Shown: positions 1-8,557 of the stretch, one piece after another
Layout: each line of letters begins with the position of its first letter
Numbering within the stretch: the stretch's first letter is position 1
NCBI GenBank assembly: GCA_038093515.1
Contig: JBBPSI010000156.1
Span: 1 to 59,990 of the forward strand
Direction: 5' to 3'
Length of the DNA: 59,990 nt
Source of the DNA: Butyriboletus loyo
Lineage: Eukaryota > Basidiomycota > Agaricomycetes > Boletales > Boletaceae
The notes under the pieces: generated by a model
Seen by the model: the letters and a program-made list of their open reading frames with translations, nothing else
Databases searched by the model: none
What the model was told of the DNA's origin: nothing
Program-made: the position numbers and the translations under genes

Positions 1-1258
1 AGGTGGCGGAGTGGATCAAGAGGTCGTCCATGTAGATGATCAACCACCCTTCTGCCATGAGGTCGCCGAAGATATGGTCCATCAAAGCCTGGAAGGTCGC
101 TGGGGAGTTGCAGAGGCCGAAGAACATCACGGTGGGTTCGAACAGCCCTTGGGGGGTGATGAAGGCCGCTTTCCAGCGGTCGTTCGGCTTGATGAGGACG
201 TTGTTATATCCCCAGCGGATGTCCATCTTTGTGAAGATTTTGGACCCTTTGAGACGGTCGACGAGGTCGGAGATGAGGGGGAGAGGGTAGGCGTTTTTGA
301 CGGTATGCGAGTTCAGGTACCTGTAGTCCTGACAGGGGCGTAGCGAGCCATCCTTCTTGGATACGAAGAAGAAGGGGGCAGCTTGAGGAGACTTCGAGGG
401 AGTGATCTTTCCCGACTTGAGGTGTTCCTCGACGAAAGCTTTGCAGGCCTCCGACTCTTTCGGGTTCAGAGGATAGACCTTGGCGACTTTTGGGACAAAG
501 TCTTTGTCGAGGTCGATGGCATGGTCGAAAGATCGGGACGGGGGAAGTTCCTCAGTGTTCTTTTTGTCAAAAACGTCCGCGAAGGCAGCGAACGGGGTAG
601 GGAGAACTGCTTTCTCCTTGACGGCTTGGGCGGCGATCTCAGTCGCGATGGTTGCCTTTCGGACAGGGTAGGCGTCCCTTGCTGAAGCGTCTACTCGCTT
701 CTTCCAGAGCTTGGCGATCTTGGAGTCTGGGTCCAAGTCAAGGTACCGTACCAGGTACCGTTGAGCGATTGCCCGAGGGGAGTCGTGTCGGGGCTTCTTG
801 ATTTGATCTGGGAGATCGATGTGGCCAGTGGCCCAATCTATTACCGGGTTGGCCTCTCGTAGCCACGGCAATCCCAGGATCATGTTTTCTTTTCCTATGT
901 TGAGGACTAGGAAACTCCGTTCCTCCTCGGTTTCTCCAATCCTGATGGAGATGTTGACCTTGTATCTGATGACTCCTCCTTGGTTGTTTGACCCGTCCAC
1001 GTTTTGGGCACTTAGTGGTTTGGGTAGCCGTTCCATCGGCAATTTCTTTCGCTTCACTAGATCGCGATCTATGAAGCATCCGCTTGCGCCGCTGTCCACC
1101 AGGGCGAATGTGTCGACGATTTGACCCCCTTCGTGCGCGAATAAAGAGACTGGGACTCGAATTGATTGCGCATTGGGGTTTGATATAACTACAGGGGCGA
1201 TTACAAGAGGAGGCGAAGACGTCGAAACTTCCCTCCTTTCTAAAAATCCTTTGGCCAT
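1..1258 (-). CDS. Pol polyprotein (protease, reverse transcriptase), partial
   Basis: The frame is open from about 1258 to the window edge and sits in the -1 frame relative to gag, overlapping its stop codon. An aspartic protease motif LVDSGASGCFID lies near 1075-1105. The reverse transcriptase follows, with SKKDGSLRPCQDYRYLN (about 310-360), FTKMDIRWGYNN, FFGLCNSPATFQ and the catalytic YMDD (23-34). This is the usual Ty3/gypsy order, and the RNase H and integrase would lie outside the window. An ATG at 1256-1258 is the first in frame, but pol is probably made as a Gag-Pol fusion by frameshifting. No internal stop was seen in the stretches checked. The metaviral type is clear; the clade is not determined. 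Confidence 0.85.
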   Translation of the reverse strand, partial: MAKGFLERREVSTSSPPLVIAPVVISNPNAQSIRVPVSLFAHEGGQIVDTFALVDSGASGCFIDRDLVKRKKLPMERLPKPLSAQNVDGSNNQGGVIRYKVNISIRIGETEEERSFLVLNIGKENMILGLPWLREANPVIDWATGHIDLPDQIKKPRHDSPRAIAQRYLVRYLDLDPDSKIAKLWKKRVDASARDAYPVRKATIATEIAAQAVKEKAVLPTPFAAFADVFDKKNTEELPPSRSFDHAIDLDKDFVPKVAKVYPLNPKESEACKAFVEEHLKSGKITPSKSPQAAPFFFVSKKDGSLRPCQDYRYLNSHTVKNAYPLPLISDLVDRLKGSKIFTKMDIRWGYNNVLIKPNDRWKAAFITPQGLFEPTVMFFGLCNSPATFQALMDHIFGDLMAEGWLIIYMDDLLIHSAT

Positions 1259-2235
1259 TCTTCGGCCACCTTGGTTGCTGCGACGGGCAGCTTTTCTTCG
1301 TCTTCGTTGAAGCATGCCTTGAGAACGTTCAAGACATCTTCTTGTTGGGTGCCTCGACCTTTCAACTCGGACAGGTAGTCGACGAGTGGGGAGGGCTTTG
1401 ACTCGGGTTGCGTGACGACGGCGGCGCGTGTGCGCTGAGGGTTGCGAGGGGGACGAGAGGGTGGTCCTCGGGGGTTCTGCCCATTGCGTGGGGAACGGGG
1501 ATGGTTGGTCGAACGGCAGCCGACTTGGTGGCAGATGAAGCATTTGTTCTGCTTCATGTACTCCGCGCGTTGTACGGGAGTAAGTCGGACTGCATCAACG
1601 TCCATGGCGTTGGGGTCCCTTCTGTTGGACGAGGGTTTCGAGGAGGAGGAGAAGGTGGGAATGTAGCGCTTCCCGGCGCGGAGGTCGTCAATGCGCTTGT
1701 GCTGCGCATGGAATGCGGATGTTTTCTCTGCCCATCCGGCAAGCGTGGTAGGGGGCTTCTCGCACGAGAGGACAGACTCGGCGAGGCGGGGGTCGAGACC
1801 GCGAATGAACCACTCGATGAGCGCTTTCTCATCTATGATTCCGGACTTGGCGGCGAGGAGCTGGAACTCCGTGACGTATGTGTCGTAGCCGTCCTTCTTG
1901 TTGGCTCTGTTTTGGTTTAGGTTTCCTAGGTCGATGCGAGCGCTTTCTCCTACGTCGAAGGGGTGGAAGACTCTGTGAAAGTCTTCGCAGACGGTGGTGA
2001 ACTCCCTTTGTCGTGCCGTAGGGTGTCCATCTAGGAGAAGGCCCATCCAGCCTTCGGAGAACGTCTTGCCTTTCCCTTCGCTCATTTTCATGAGGAGGGC
2101 GTTGATCTTTGACTCGTCGTCGGGGAATGCCGTCTGGTTGGCGGCGAAGTAGGTGCGCATGGCGAGGAGCCATCGCGAGGCATCTTCGTTGAGACCAGAG
2201 AAGTCCTTGGGGACGATCTTTCCTTTGTCGGACAT
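1240..2235 (-). CDS. Gag capsid/nucleocapsid polyprotein
   Basis: A 331-residue protein. The first two thirds resemble a Ty3-type capsid (for example WLLAMRTYF near the start and WFIRGLDPRLAESV near the middle). A single zinc knuckle of the variant form C-x2-C-x4-C-x4-H (CFICHQVGCRSTNH, around residue 230) is followed by a proline/arginine-rich nucleic-acid-binding tail. The reading frame stays open for about 125 codons upstream of the chosen ATG and encodes a proline- and acid-rich stretch, but no in-frame ATG was found there. The true start may therefore be further upstream, or have been lost. Stop codon TAG is at 1240-1242, inside the pol overlap. Confidence 0.85.
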   Translation of the reverse strand: MSDKGKIVPKDFSGLNEDASRWLLAMRTYFAANQTAFPDDESKINALLMKMSEGKGKTFSEGWMGLLLDGHPTARQREFTTVCEDFHRVFHPFDVGESARIDLGNLNQNRANKKDGYDTYVTEFQLLAAKSGIIDEKALIEWFIRGLDPRLAESVLSCEKPPTTLAGWAEKTSAFHAQHKRIDDLRAGKRYIPTFSSSSKPSSNRRDPNAMDVDAVRLTPVQRAEYMKQNKCFICHQVGCRSTNHPRSPRNGQNPRGPPSRPPRNPQRTRAAVVTQPESKPSPLVDYLSELKGRGTQQEDVLNVLKACFNEDEEKLPVAATKVAEEWPKDF

Positions 2236-2635
2236 CTCGTCGTTGTCTTCGTCGTCAGAGGGGTCTGCGGGCGGAAAGTACGGTGGAGAGGGAGAGCGGG
2301 AGTTGTGTGGGGAAACGTGGGGGGTTCTGTCAAGCCAATCGCTTTGATAACCGTCGTCGCTGGGTGCCGGTTCGTCTTCCTGCCCTTGACCCTGGTCCTC
2401 GGGTTGATAAGAGGGTTCGGGGTCTAGCTGGGGCAGAGGGGAAAACTGGGGTTCAGGGTTTGGCGGGGCGGGAGTGTGTGGCGGCGACGGGTTGTCGACG
2501 ACGATGGGTTCCGGTTCGGGAGAGGGAACACGGAAAGAACGACCGACGCGTCTGGGACGTTGGATGGAAATGTTGGGCGAGGGTGGGGCGGCTTTACTGC
2601 TGAAGAGCAGAAGCGAGAGGAAGATCTAGTTCTTT
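2236..2635 (-). other. Retrotransposon leader with open proline-rich frame
   Basis: This lies between the LTR and the gag ATG. The gag frame is open from a TAG close to the LTR boundary (around 2620) and reads as a low-complexity Pro/Glu/Asp/Ser-rich peptide typical of gag N-termini, but without ATG. No primer-binding site starting with TGG was seen directly after the LTR, which ends ...TAACA and is followed by AAAGAACTAG on the minus strand. Priming may therefore not use a standard full tRNA 3' end. Confidence 0.4.
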
Positions 2636-3055
2636 TGTTACGCTGGGCGCTAACAATTGAACAGCGAGGAGGCACTCTGGAGTGGCCTCGAGACTCGTGA
2701 AGTGTTTCTGAGCTGGGTCTCAGACTATGTCTTAGTGCGCACACTAAGAGTCTTAAACTAATTGCTAGCAGGTTACTGCGTAGAACTAGATAATATACAT
2801 GGTGAAAAGGCCGAGCCTTTATACTACTGGGGTCTGCGCACAGACCGTGTTCCTAATCGAGACGCGAGAAGGAAAGTACAAGTACGGAAGGAACATTCCA
2901 GAAGATTCCGGAGTGTGAGGGAAAGTGCGTCCGTGCGCGGGAAGTGGTGACTAAGCTAGAACGGTTGGTACCGTTCAAAGGGAACTAGCTGTAAGCTAGG
3001 CGAATGAAGTAGTCCGAGTGGTAGTGGATGGAAAAAGTATACCACTACCGTAACA
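2636..3055 (-). repeat. LTR, family 1 (5' LTR of left-edge element)
   Basis: About 420 bases, bounded by TGTTACG...CGTAACA. It is closely similar along its length to the repeats at 51834-52250, 52315-52739 and 57488-57914. The minus strand carries TATAAAGG (2816-2823). Just upstream of that lies the hairpin-forming GGTCTG-TGCG-CAGACC (2831-2846). No matching 5-base flanks, as expected when the second LTR lies outside the window. Confidence 0.85.
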
Positions 3056-3614
3056 ATCTACCTACCTGTGCTTAAAGCACAATAGGTGAAATGATAGTAC
3101 TGACTACACATACTATGTAATCAGTATATTATATAATACTAATATACATTCAACATCTTCCAAGCCATGTGAGCTCACATCCAGAGTCTGGGATTTCTAT
3201 AAGGTGCTAGGTGATTGAAGTTTGCCCTGATTTTGATGGTGTGGAAATGGAGCAAAGTGTTCCCTGAGTGATCACACACATGAGAAGGATGTGAGAGATC
3301 AGGAGCAGGATCATTAATTATATCTCCTATGATACAACTCTTCTTATATACAAGTTTTACTGAATTGTATTTCTAATCTTATTGAGTCAATAGTAATCTT
3401 TATTGATTATCTTATCAGCCATTTGTTCGGCCGAATGTAGCTTGTATTTGTTTGGTCTACATGGGAATGAACATCTGACGCCCTGCACAATCTAGGTTTC
3501 ATCCAGAACCCTCGCTTCCCTTAACATGAGGCAACAGCCTTGTGACATGCGTGCCTTCCTGGTTCTCGACTTCTCGTTGCTGCTGTGGGGAGTTGATAGC
3601 CGTTATCAGCAGTC
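3056..3614. other. Intergenic region upstream of HSP70-like copy 1
   Basis: No gene seen. From about 3160 the sequence matches the upstream region of the second HSP70-like gene (from about 8280), so the tandem duplication begins here. The match is interrupted by the separate insertion at 3240-3460. Confidence 0.6.
3240..3460. repeat. 221-base insertion with ATGG flanks, absent from copy 2
   Basis: Copy 1 reads ...TTTTG-ATGG (3236-3239), then 221 bases, then ATGG-GAATG (3461-3464). Copy 2 at about 8352 reads ...TTTTG-ACGG-GAATG with nothing between. The 4-base direct repeat suggests insertion into copy 1 after the duplication. The insert is A/T-rich, has no reading frame, and runs TGTGGAAATG...GGTCTAC. 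It could be a small solo LTR or a non-autonomous element; its class is not identified. Confidence 0.55.
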
Positions 3615-3621
3615 TATATAA
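3615..3621 (+). promoter_or_regulatory. TATA box of HSP70-like copy 1
   Basis: TATATAA lies 47 bases before the chosen ATG at 3668. The same AGTCTATATAAACTGC context is conserved upstream of copy 2. Confidence 0.6.
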
Positions 3622-3667
3622 ACTGCATTCACCCTCAAGCGAGTCCCCTCTGAACCGTGGACAAGTC

Positions 3668-6068
3668 ATGCTCGAACGAAAACCATACACTGGGCTGACT
3701 CGTCAGCTTGTCCTTGCATTTGATATCGGCACCACTTGCAGTGGTGTTTCCTATTGTATCCTCCAGCCAGGCGAAGTCCCGGAGCCAAAAGGTGTCATGA
3801 GGTTACCTTGCTCACTTTTCATCGCCTTATCCCCTCCTGACTCGCTACTGTAGGTACCCCGGCCAAGGTCAAGTAGGCGACTTCAAACTACCGTCTGTGA
3901 TGTACTATGATCAAAAGGGAAATCTCAAAGCGGTGGGCTACGAGGCCCTCAAGGATGAAGTGGTCGAGATGGCAATGACCGAAGGATGGGTGAAGCTGGA
4001 ATGGTCAGCCATCCATGACTCGAGGCACTTCTGACTCCGTACTTACGTATGTTGGTAGGTGGAAGCTTCACCTCCGGCCAAAACATCTATCCTCTGCGCA
4101 CATCAAGCACAACGACATCCCGCCTCTCCCAAAGGGCAAATCTATCATCAATGTCCTGACAGATTTCATCAAATACATTTTCCAGTGCGCCGAGACCTAC
4201 GTTCAGGAATCTTACCCCAGATATATATGGGAATCGGTCAAGGACGAGATCCAGTTCATGTTTACGCATCCAAACGGTTGGGAGGGTGCTCAGCAGCAGC
4301 AGATTCGGCGTGCGGTCGAGCAAGCTGGGCTCGTTCCCAGCACTCCCGAAGGACGTTTTCGCGTTCGTTTTTTGACAGAGGGTGAAGCTGGTCTTCACTT
4401 TTGCATCTGGGACTTGTTCGCTTCGGGGGTACCTGATCAAGAAAAGTATCCTGATGGTCAGGGAGTCGTGGTGATTGATGCTGGTGGTGGTACTCTCGAC
4501 TTGAGTATGTATTCGATGAAGTTCAATCCGACATCGTTTGAGGAGATTGCGCCCGCCGAGTGTAAGTTTTGTTCATTCTGTGATGACATTTCTTCTTATC
4601 CGTCTCTCTAGGCCGTCTGCAGGGTTCAGTATTCGTGACGCGGAGAGCAAAGGGGCTGCTACGAGGTAGGTGACGTTTTCACTGACTTGCTCGTACGCTG
4701 ACAGGCATGAAAAAAAGAAAAGCTTCAAGGGTCGCGTTATTCTGGTAAAGAAATGCTAGATGAAGTCACGAACACGTTCGACCAGACAACAAAGCTTACG
4801 ATCTCTAGTGCCGAACAACCGGCCTACATCAAGGTGGGCAGTCTTCGCGAGAATGATTCGGGCCGTGACATCAAAGCCGGGAAATTGAAACTTTCGGGGT
4901 AAGATCTGTCCGATACCGAGAAATTGGTTGTGATGACGGATTGCTATTTCTCTACTAGGAAAGATGTCACCAAACTCTTCGATGATTCCATCAACGCTGT
5001 CATCAACGCATTTGAACAACAACGCATCAATGTGACGACACCCATCACCGTGAATGTCACTCCGCGCCTGGATACAGACTCAGGACTTACATTTATGACT
5101 GTAGATGGCGTTCCTTATCGGTGGGTTCGGAGCGAACGATTGGTTCTGGTCACAGCTGCAGTCGTATTTCAAGTCCCAGAGCATCGAACTTTCCCGTCCG
5201 AGTAGAGTGTACGTACGCTTCTTGTCTGGGCATAGGGAGTTTGATTTACGGTCTACAGTCATAAGGCGGTCCCCGATGGTGCCCTTTCGTTCCTTGTCGA
5301 TAATCTGGTGAAATCGCGCGTTGCACGTGCTACGTATGGCACGGAATATGCAACCTTGGTCGACATGTATAATCCAGAGCATGCTTCCAGGGCGGAAACT
5401 TGGGGTGTGAGTGCAGATGGACTGCCTCTTGTCCCGAAGGCATTTCAAGCAATTCTGTCCAAGGTTGGTTTTCGATCGTTCATCAAGTGACATTTGACGC
5501 CGACACAATAATGTTCTTGTAGGGTGTTCAAGTCAGTGAACTAAAGGAATTCCGTCGTCCATTTTGCTTGCTTGGAGCGACTCCAGCGAACTTCGCTGAC
5601 GAGACGCTATCTATTTTATGCTATCGGGGCGCTTCGTCGGATCCGCAGTGGGTTGATACTGACGAAGGCAAGTTCCTTGCCATTGCTGTGATCACCTTCT
5701 GAATTTATTATGTTAGAGTCCTTCTCGACACTCTGCACCATTCGATTCGATCTAGATGATGTAGTAAAAACGTTGACCCCGATAAGAAGGGTGTTTGGGC
5801 CACCAGGCTTTTACTACCGTCTCGTCTTCGATGTCATTATTTCGTTCGGGACCACGGAATTCACTGCGCAAGTCGCTTGGAAGGAGAATGTGAGTCCCCC
5901 AGAAACCAAGTTCGCTCAGCGTTTTCTTATGTTATGATTTTATCAGGGCGTTGAGAAGAGGTGAGCTCCAGCGAATTTGACTTTTCTTTCTTTTTTCTTC
6001 TTTCTTTTGTGGTCCCGTCTGACCCCTGCGACAGGACTCCTGCCATGATGATATACGATGAAAACTGA
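3668..6068 (+). CDS. Divergent HSP70-like ATPase, copy 1
   Basis: Twelve exons by eye (3668-3801, 3854-4003, 4059-4561, 4612-4665, 4718-4898, 4959-5049, 5105-5208, 5259-5463, 5523-5667, 5717-5889, 5947-5960, 6035-6068) join in frame to 1788 bases, 595 residues. The actin/HSP70 nucleotide-binding fold is shown by AFDIGTTCSGVSY (phosphate 1, about residue 17), VVVIDAGGGTLDLS (phosphate 2, about 231) and FLIGGFGANDW (adenosine motif, about 374). There is no canonical HSP70 substrate-binding domain or EEVD tail; it resembles the HSPA12-like proteins common in basidiomycetes. Substrate and role are unknown. The intron at 5668-5716 is of GC-AG type, and exon 11 is only 14 bases. ATG 3668 is chosen because it follows the TATA box and starts the conserved part. 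An upstream in-frame ATG at 3542 precedes the TATA box. Confidence 0.85.
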
Positions 6069-6720
6069 AGGTCGTCGTGTTCGCTATGCTCTTCCAATCG
6101 CGCTTGGTGTGGGTGTCCAGTCATGTGCGCTCGTTAAGTACCACAGGTCCACTTGTCTGGGCATCGCACACGGCGCGTATAAACTAATAACTAGTGTTGT
6201 TGACTGATGTTCTGATTGTCATCACCTGATGGTTAATGATATCTGGTTTTGGTGGTCTCATACAACTACCCGCGCCTTCCTACTTCAGTGGACGAAATTA
6301 GCCGAAAACCATTCACAGACGACTCTGACCAGGTTCTCAGGCTAGTTTCGCTCGCTGATCAGTACCTGAGAGGCAGAGCTGGTGAGTGGCACTGCGACCT
6401 TTCTAGGTTGCTTGACATGCCCCCAGGAAACGTATCCATTCGTTGTCAGCAACCTCCTAAGTCATGGGGACATCGGCTTTGCAGTAAATTCAGATGACAT
6501 GCTCAGTTTGATATACCCGAACCCATAGCGTCGATCTACCGATACGGACCGGCCAAACCCCACATCTCTGATCTTCCAGGAGATTGTTCATTGGACTGCT
6601 GTATCGTGGCGACATATCCTGGAGCGTAAGTGGTCACTCAGGCTCCTGGATCCCTGCAGACGCATCAAAGCGATGGTATCATTCACACTCAGTCACCCAG
6701 GACTTCAACACCGGTGTGAG
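6069..6720 (+). pseudogene. Decayed sequence downstream of HSP70-like copy 1, part of the duplication
   Basis: It matches the region after copy 2 (10937-11400 and about 11825-11930) at many points, so it belongs to the duplicated unit. Compared with copy 2 it lacks about 400 bases near 6625. No frame is open for long in either copy, and stop codons fall at different places. The original gene, if there was one, is not recognised. Confidence 0.45.
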
Positions 6721-6790
6721 ACTGGTCTCGTAATTTACAACCGAATGGCAGGATGTGGCTTAGTGACTGCTAACCTAGTAACCATCCTAG

Positions 6791-6895
6791 TACCTCGTAT
6801 CGTTGTTTGAAGACATCAACCTTGCTGGTATCCACGTCAAGCGTGTTACGATTCAACCAAAGGATCTTGCTCTTGCAATGCAGCTGCGTGTGGAC
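6791..6895 (+). pseudogene. Orphan histone H3-like C-terminal exon
   Basis: The frame reads [20 protein letters not shown] followed by [13 protein letters not shown]. This aligns with the end of the histone fold of H3 and CENP-A proteins ([20 protein letters not shown], then I-x-PKDIQLARRLR). A splice-acceptor-like CCATCCTAG and a CTAAC branch-like site precede it. No histone N-terminal tail or first helices were found upstream, and the sequence after GTGGAC is not H3-like. It is therefore read as an isolated exon or gene fragment, not a complete histone. It is not seen beside copy 2. What is seen is the 35-residue match; its origin from a transposed or truncated H3-variant gene is inferred. 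Confidence 0.55.
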
Positions 6896-7082
6896 ATATC
6901 ATGTCAATCTGACTCGTTATTGTATTCCTCCTCAGGCTGCATGCTCAAATCACTGTCTGGTCTGCGAGAGGACGAGGTGACTTCCAAAGCCATTAATATG
7001 CAAATCGGTATTACGCTCAGCATAAATTGAGTAGTCGATGTTGTTACCGTTCAACCTAGGCTCTACTCGGCTACGATGCTGA

Positions 7083-7676
7083 TCACTGACGAGCCATGCA
7101 AGGCCGTGTTTGAGTGGTCGACTGCGGGGGTGATGATACGTCAATGCGGTGTCGATGCAGAGGGGGTGGCAATTCGGTCCTTCGGAGTGCTTTAGATGGA
7201 GGTGGGCTGCCTTCAGACGCGAGGATGGTGAGGGGTTGGGTTTGGAATTCGGCGAAAGTCGTTGTGGCCTTGGGCGAGGGATACCTCGGCTATGTCAGAC
7301 CATCTACACGGTAGTGGTGAGCGCGGGTCGATAGATGAGATGAGGTGGAAAGTTGCTTTGTGAGATAGTCGATGACGGGTTTGGGTAGTTTGACGAGCTT
7401 GTCGTATAGGACGATACCGGGTTCGTAGTCGATCATGCAGACTACCGGCTATCCGGGCTTCGATGCGTCGCTTTTTTTCCTCGCCGGTCCCTGAAAGTAC
7501 GTGCTGAGGACAGAGTACATTCTTGTTTGGTTGCCTGATCGGGTTGGGCAAGCATGGCTGATGGTAGAGGCGATAAATGAGAAGGGCATCTTTGAATCGT
7601 CGGGGAGCGGTATCGCAACCAGGATATTGGGGTTGATGGTAGACCAAGAAAGTCGGGGAGTATATCTGGTATCCAT
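7083..7676 (-). pseudogene. Unrecognised decayed gene with two in-frame stops
   Basis: One frame from the ATG at 7674-7676 to a TGA at 7083-7085 is open except for two stops, and reads like protein throughout (for example VAIPLPDDSKMPF and YDKLVKLPKPVIDYLTKQ). The first stop is a TAG directly before PVVCMIDYEPG. The second follows HHYRVDGLT. Either stop could sit in a short intron I did not resolve. No domain recognised. Lies between the two HSP70-like copies. Confidence 0.3.
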
Positions 7677-7683
7677 AGTGTGA

Positions 7684-8504
7684 CGACTTTTTGTAATATA
7701 TGTTATATGTTCAGGTGCATGACAGAGATTAGTAGGAATGCTAGTAGGGTGACAGACGAGGTAATTTTTATATGACTTGGTATTGTCACAAGCAGTATAG
7801 CAGCTGGCGGTTTCCGCAGCCAACACCAAGAACGGGTACGGGCGTCGGGTAGGGTATGGGTGCACAAGAGGCATACCCATACCCGTACCCATGATATAGC
7901 CTAGGAAGCAGACGAATAAAAAAGCGGCCGGCAACTCGCCGTTTGGTGTGAGCGAACCTCAAACAAACGGTGCGAGAGTCAGGGTCAGTGGTAGTGTCGA
8001 TGCAGAACGTTGGTGTCGAGGTTGAATGGATATCAACTTTATAAAAGGAATTGGATGGACAGTCAATTCGTGGATGAAGAACCGTTCATTTCTCGAATGA
8101 TAACTCAAATCCATTGCTTTCTGAAGTAAAAATAAAAGGCGAATTCCACTGTTCAGTACTCAGTGATGGCATGCTCGTCACGCGGTAATGTACTTTCAAA
8201 TAGCGAATTAATGTCCACAATTGTCAGTACTACAAGAGTCCACATTCATACATGCTGCACAACCATCACGTCTTGAAACCTTCCAAGCCTTGTGAGCTCG
8301 CATCCAGGGATTTCTGTAAGGTGCTAGGTGGTTAAAGTTTGCCCTGATTTTGACGGGAATGAACATCTGACGCCCTGCACAATCTAGGTTTCATCCAGAA
8401 CCCTCGCTTCCCTCAACATGAGGCAACAGCCTTGTGACATGTGTGCCATCCTGGTTCTCGATCTCGTCGCTGCTGTAGAGCGTTGATAGCTGCTATCGGC
8501 AGTC
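7684..8504. other. Intergenic region before HSP70-like copy 2
   Basis: No supported gene. From about 8280 the sequence matches the upstream region of copy 1 (from about 3160), marking the start of the second duplicated unit. A short inverted repeat, GGGTATGGGT / ACCCATACCC, lies at about 7852-7885. Confidence 0.5.
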
Positions 8505-8511
8505 TATATAA
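8505..8511 (+). promoter_or_regulatory. TATA box of HSP70-like copy 2
   Basis: TATATAA stands about 50 bases before the ATG at 8558, in the same context as in copy 1. Confidence 0.6.
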
Positions 8512-8557
8512 ACTGCATTCACCCTCAAGCGAGTCCCCTCTGAACCTTGGACAAGTC

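Larger units (their letters stand above)
1..3055 (-). mobile_element. Ty3/gypsy retrotransposon, 5' portion, cut by window edge
   Basis: Read on the minus strand, the element runs from an LTR (2636-3055) through a leader, gag and the protease and reverse-transcriptase part of pol, and leaves the window at base 1. The 5-base sequences outside and inside the LTR (ATCTA at 3056 and TCTTT at 2631) do not match. This fits an LTR that is one end of a full element rather than a solo LTR. The TATA box of the LTR (2816-2823, read TATAAAGG on the minus strand) agrees with gag orientation. Three solo LTRs of this family lie in the right part of the window. Gag and the visible pol are open, so the copy could be recent. 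Confidence 0.85.

Noticed and set aside
6690..6725. VTQDFNTGVRLVS-like reading, similar to H3 IAQDFKTDLRFQS, upstream of the orphan H3-like exon
   Set aside because: The corresponding region beside HSP70-like copy 2 aligns at DNA level but is not H3-like, so the resemblance is probably chance.
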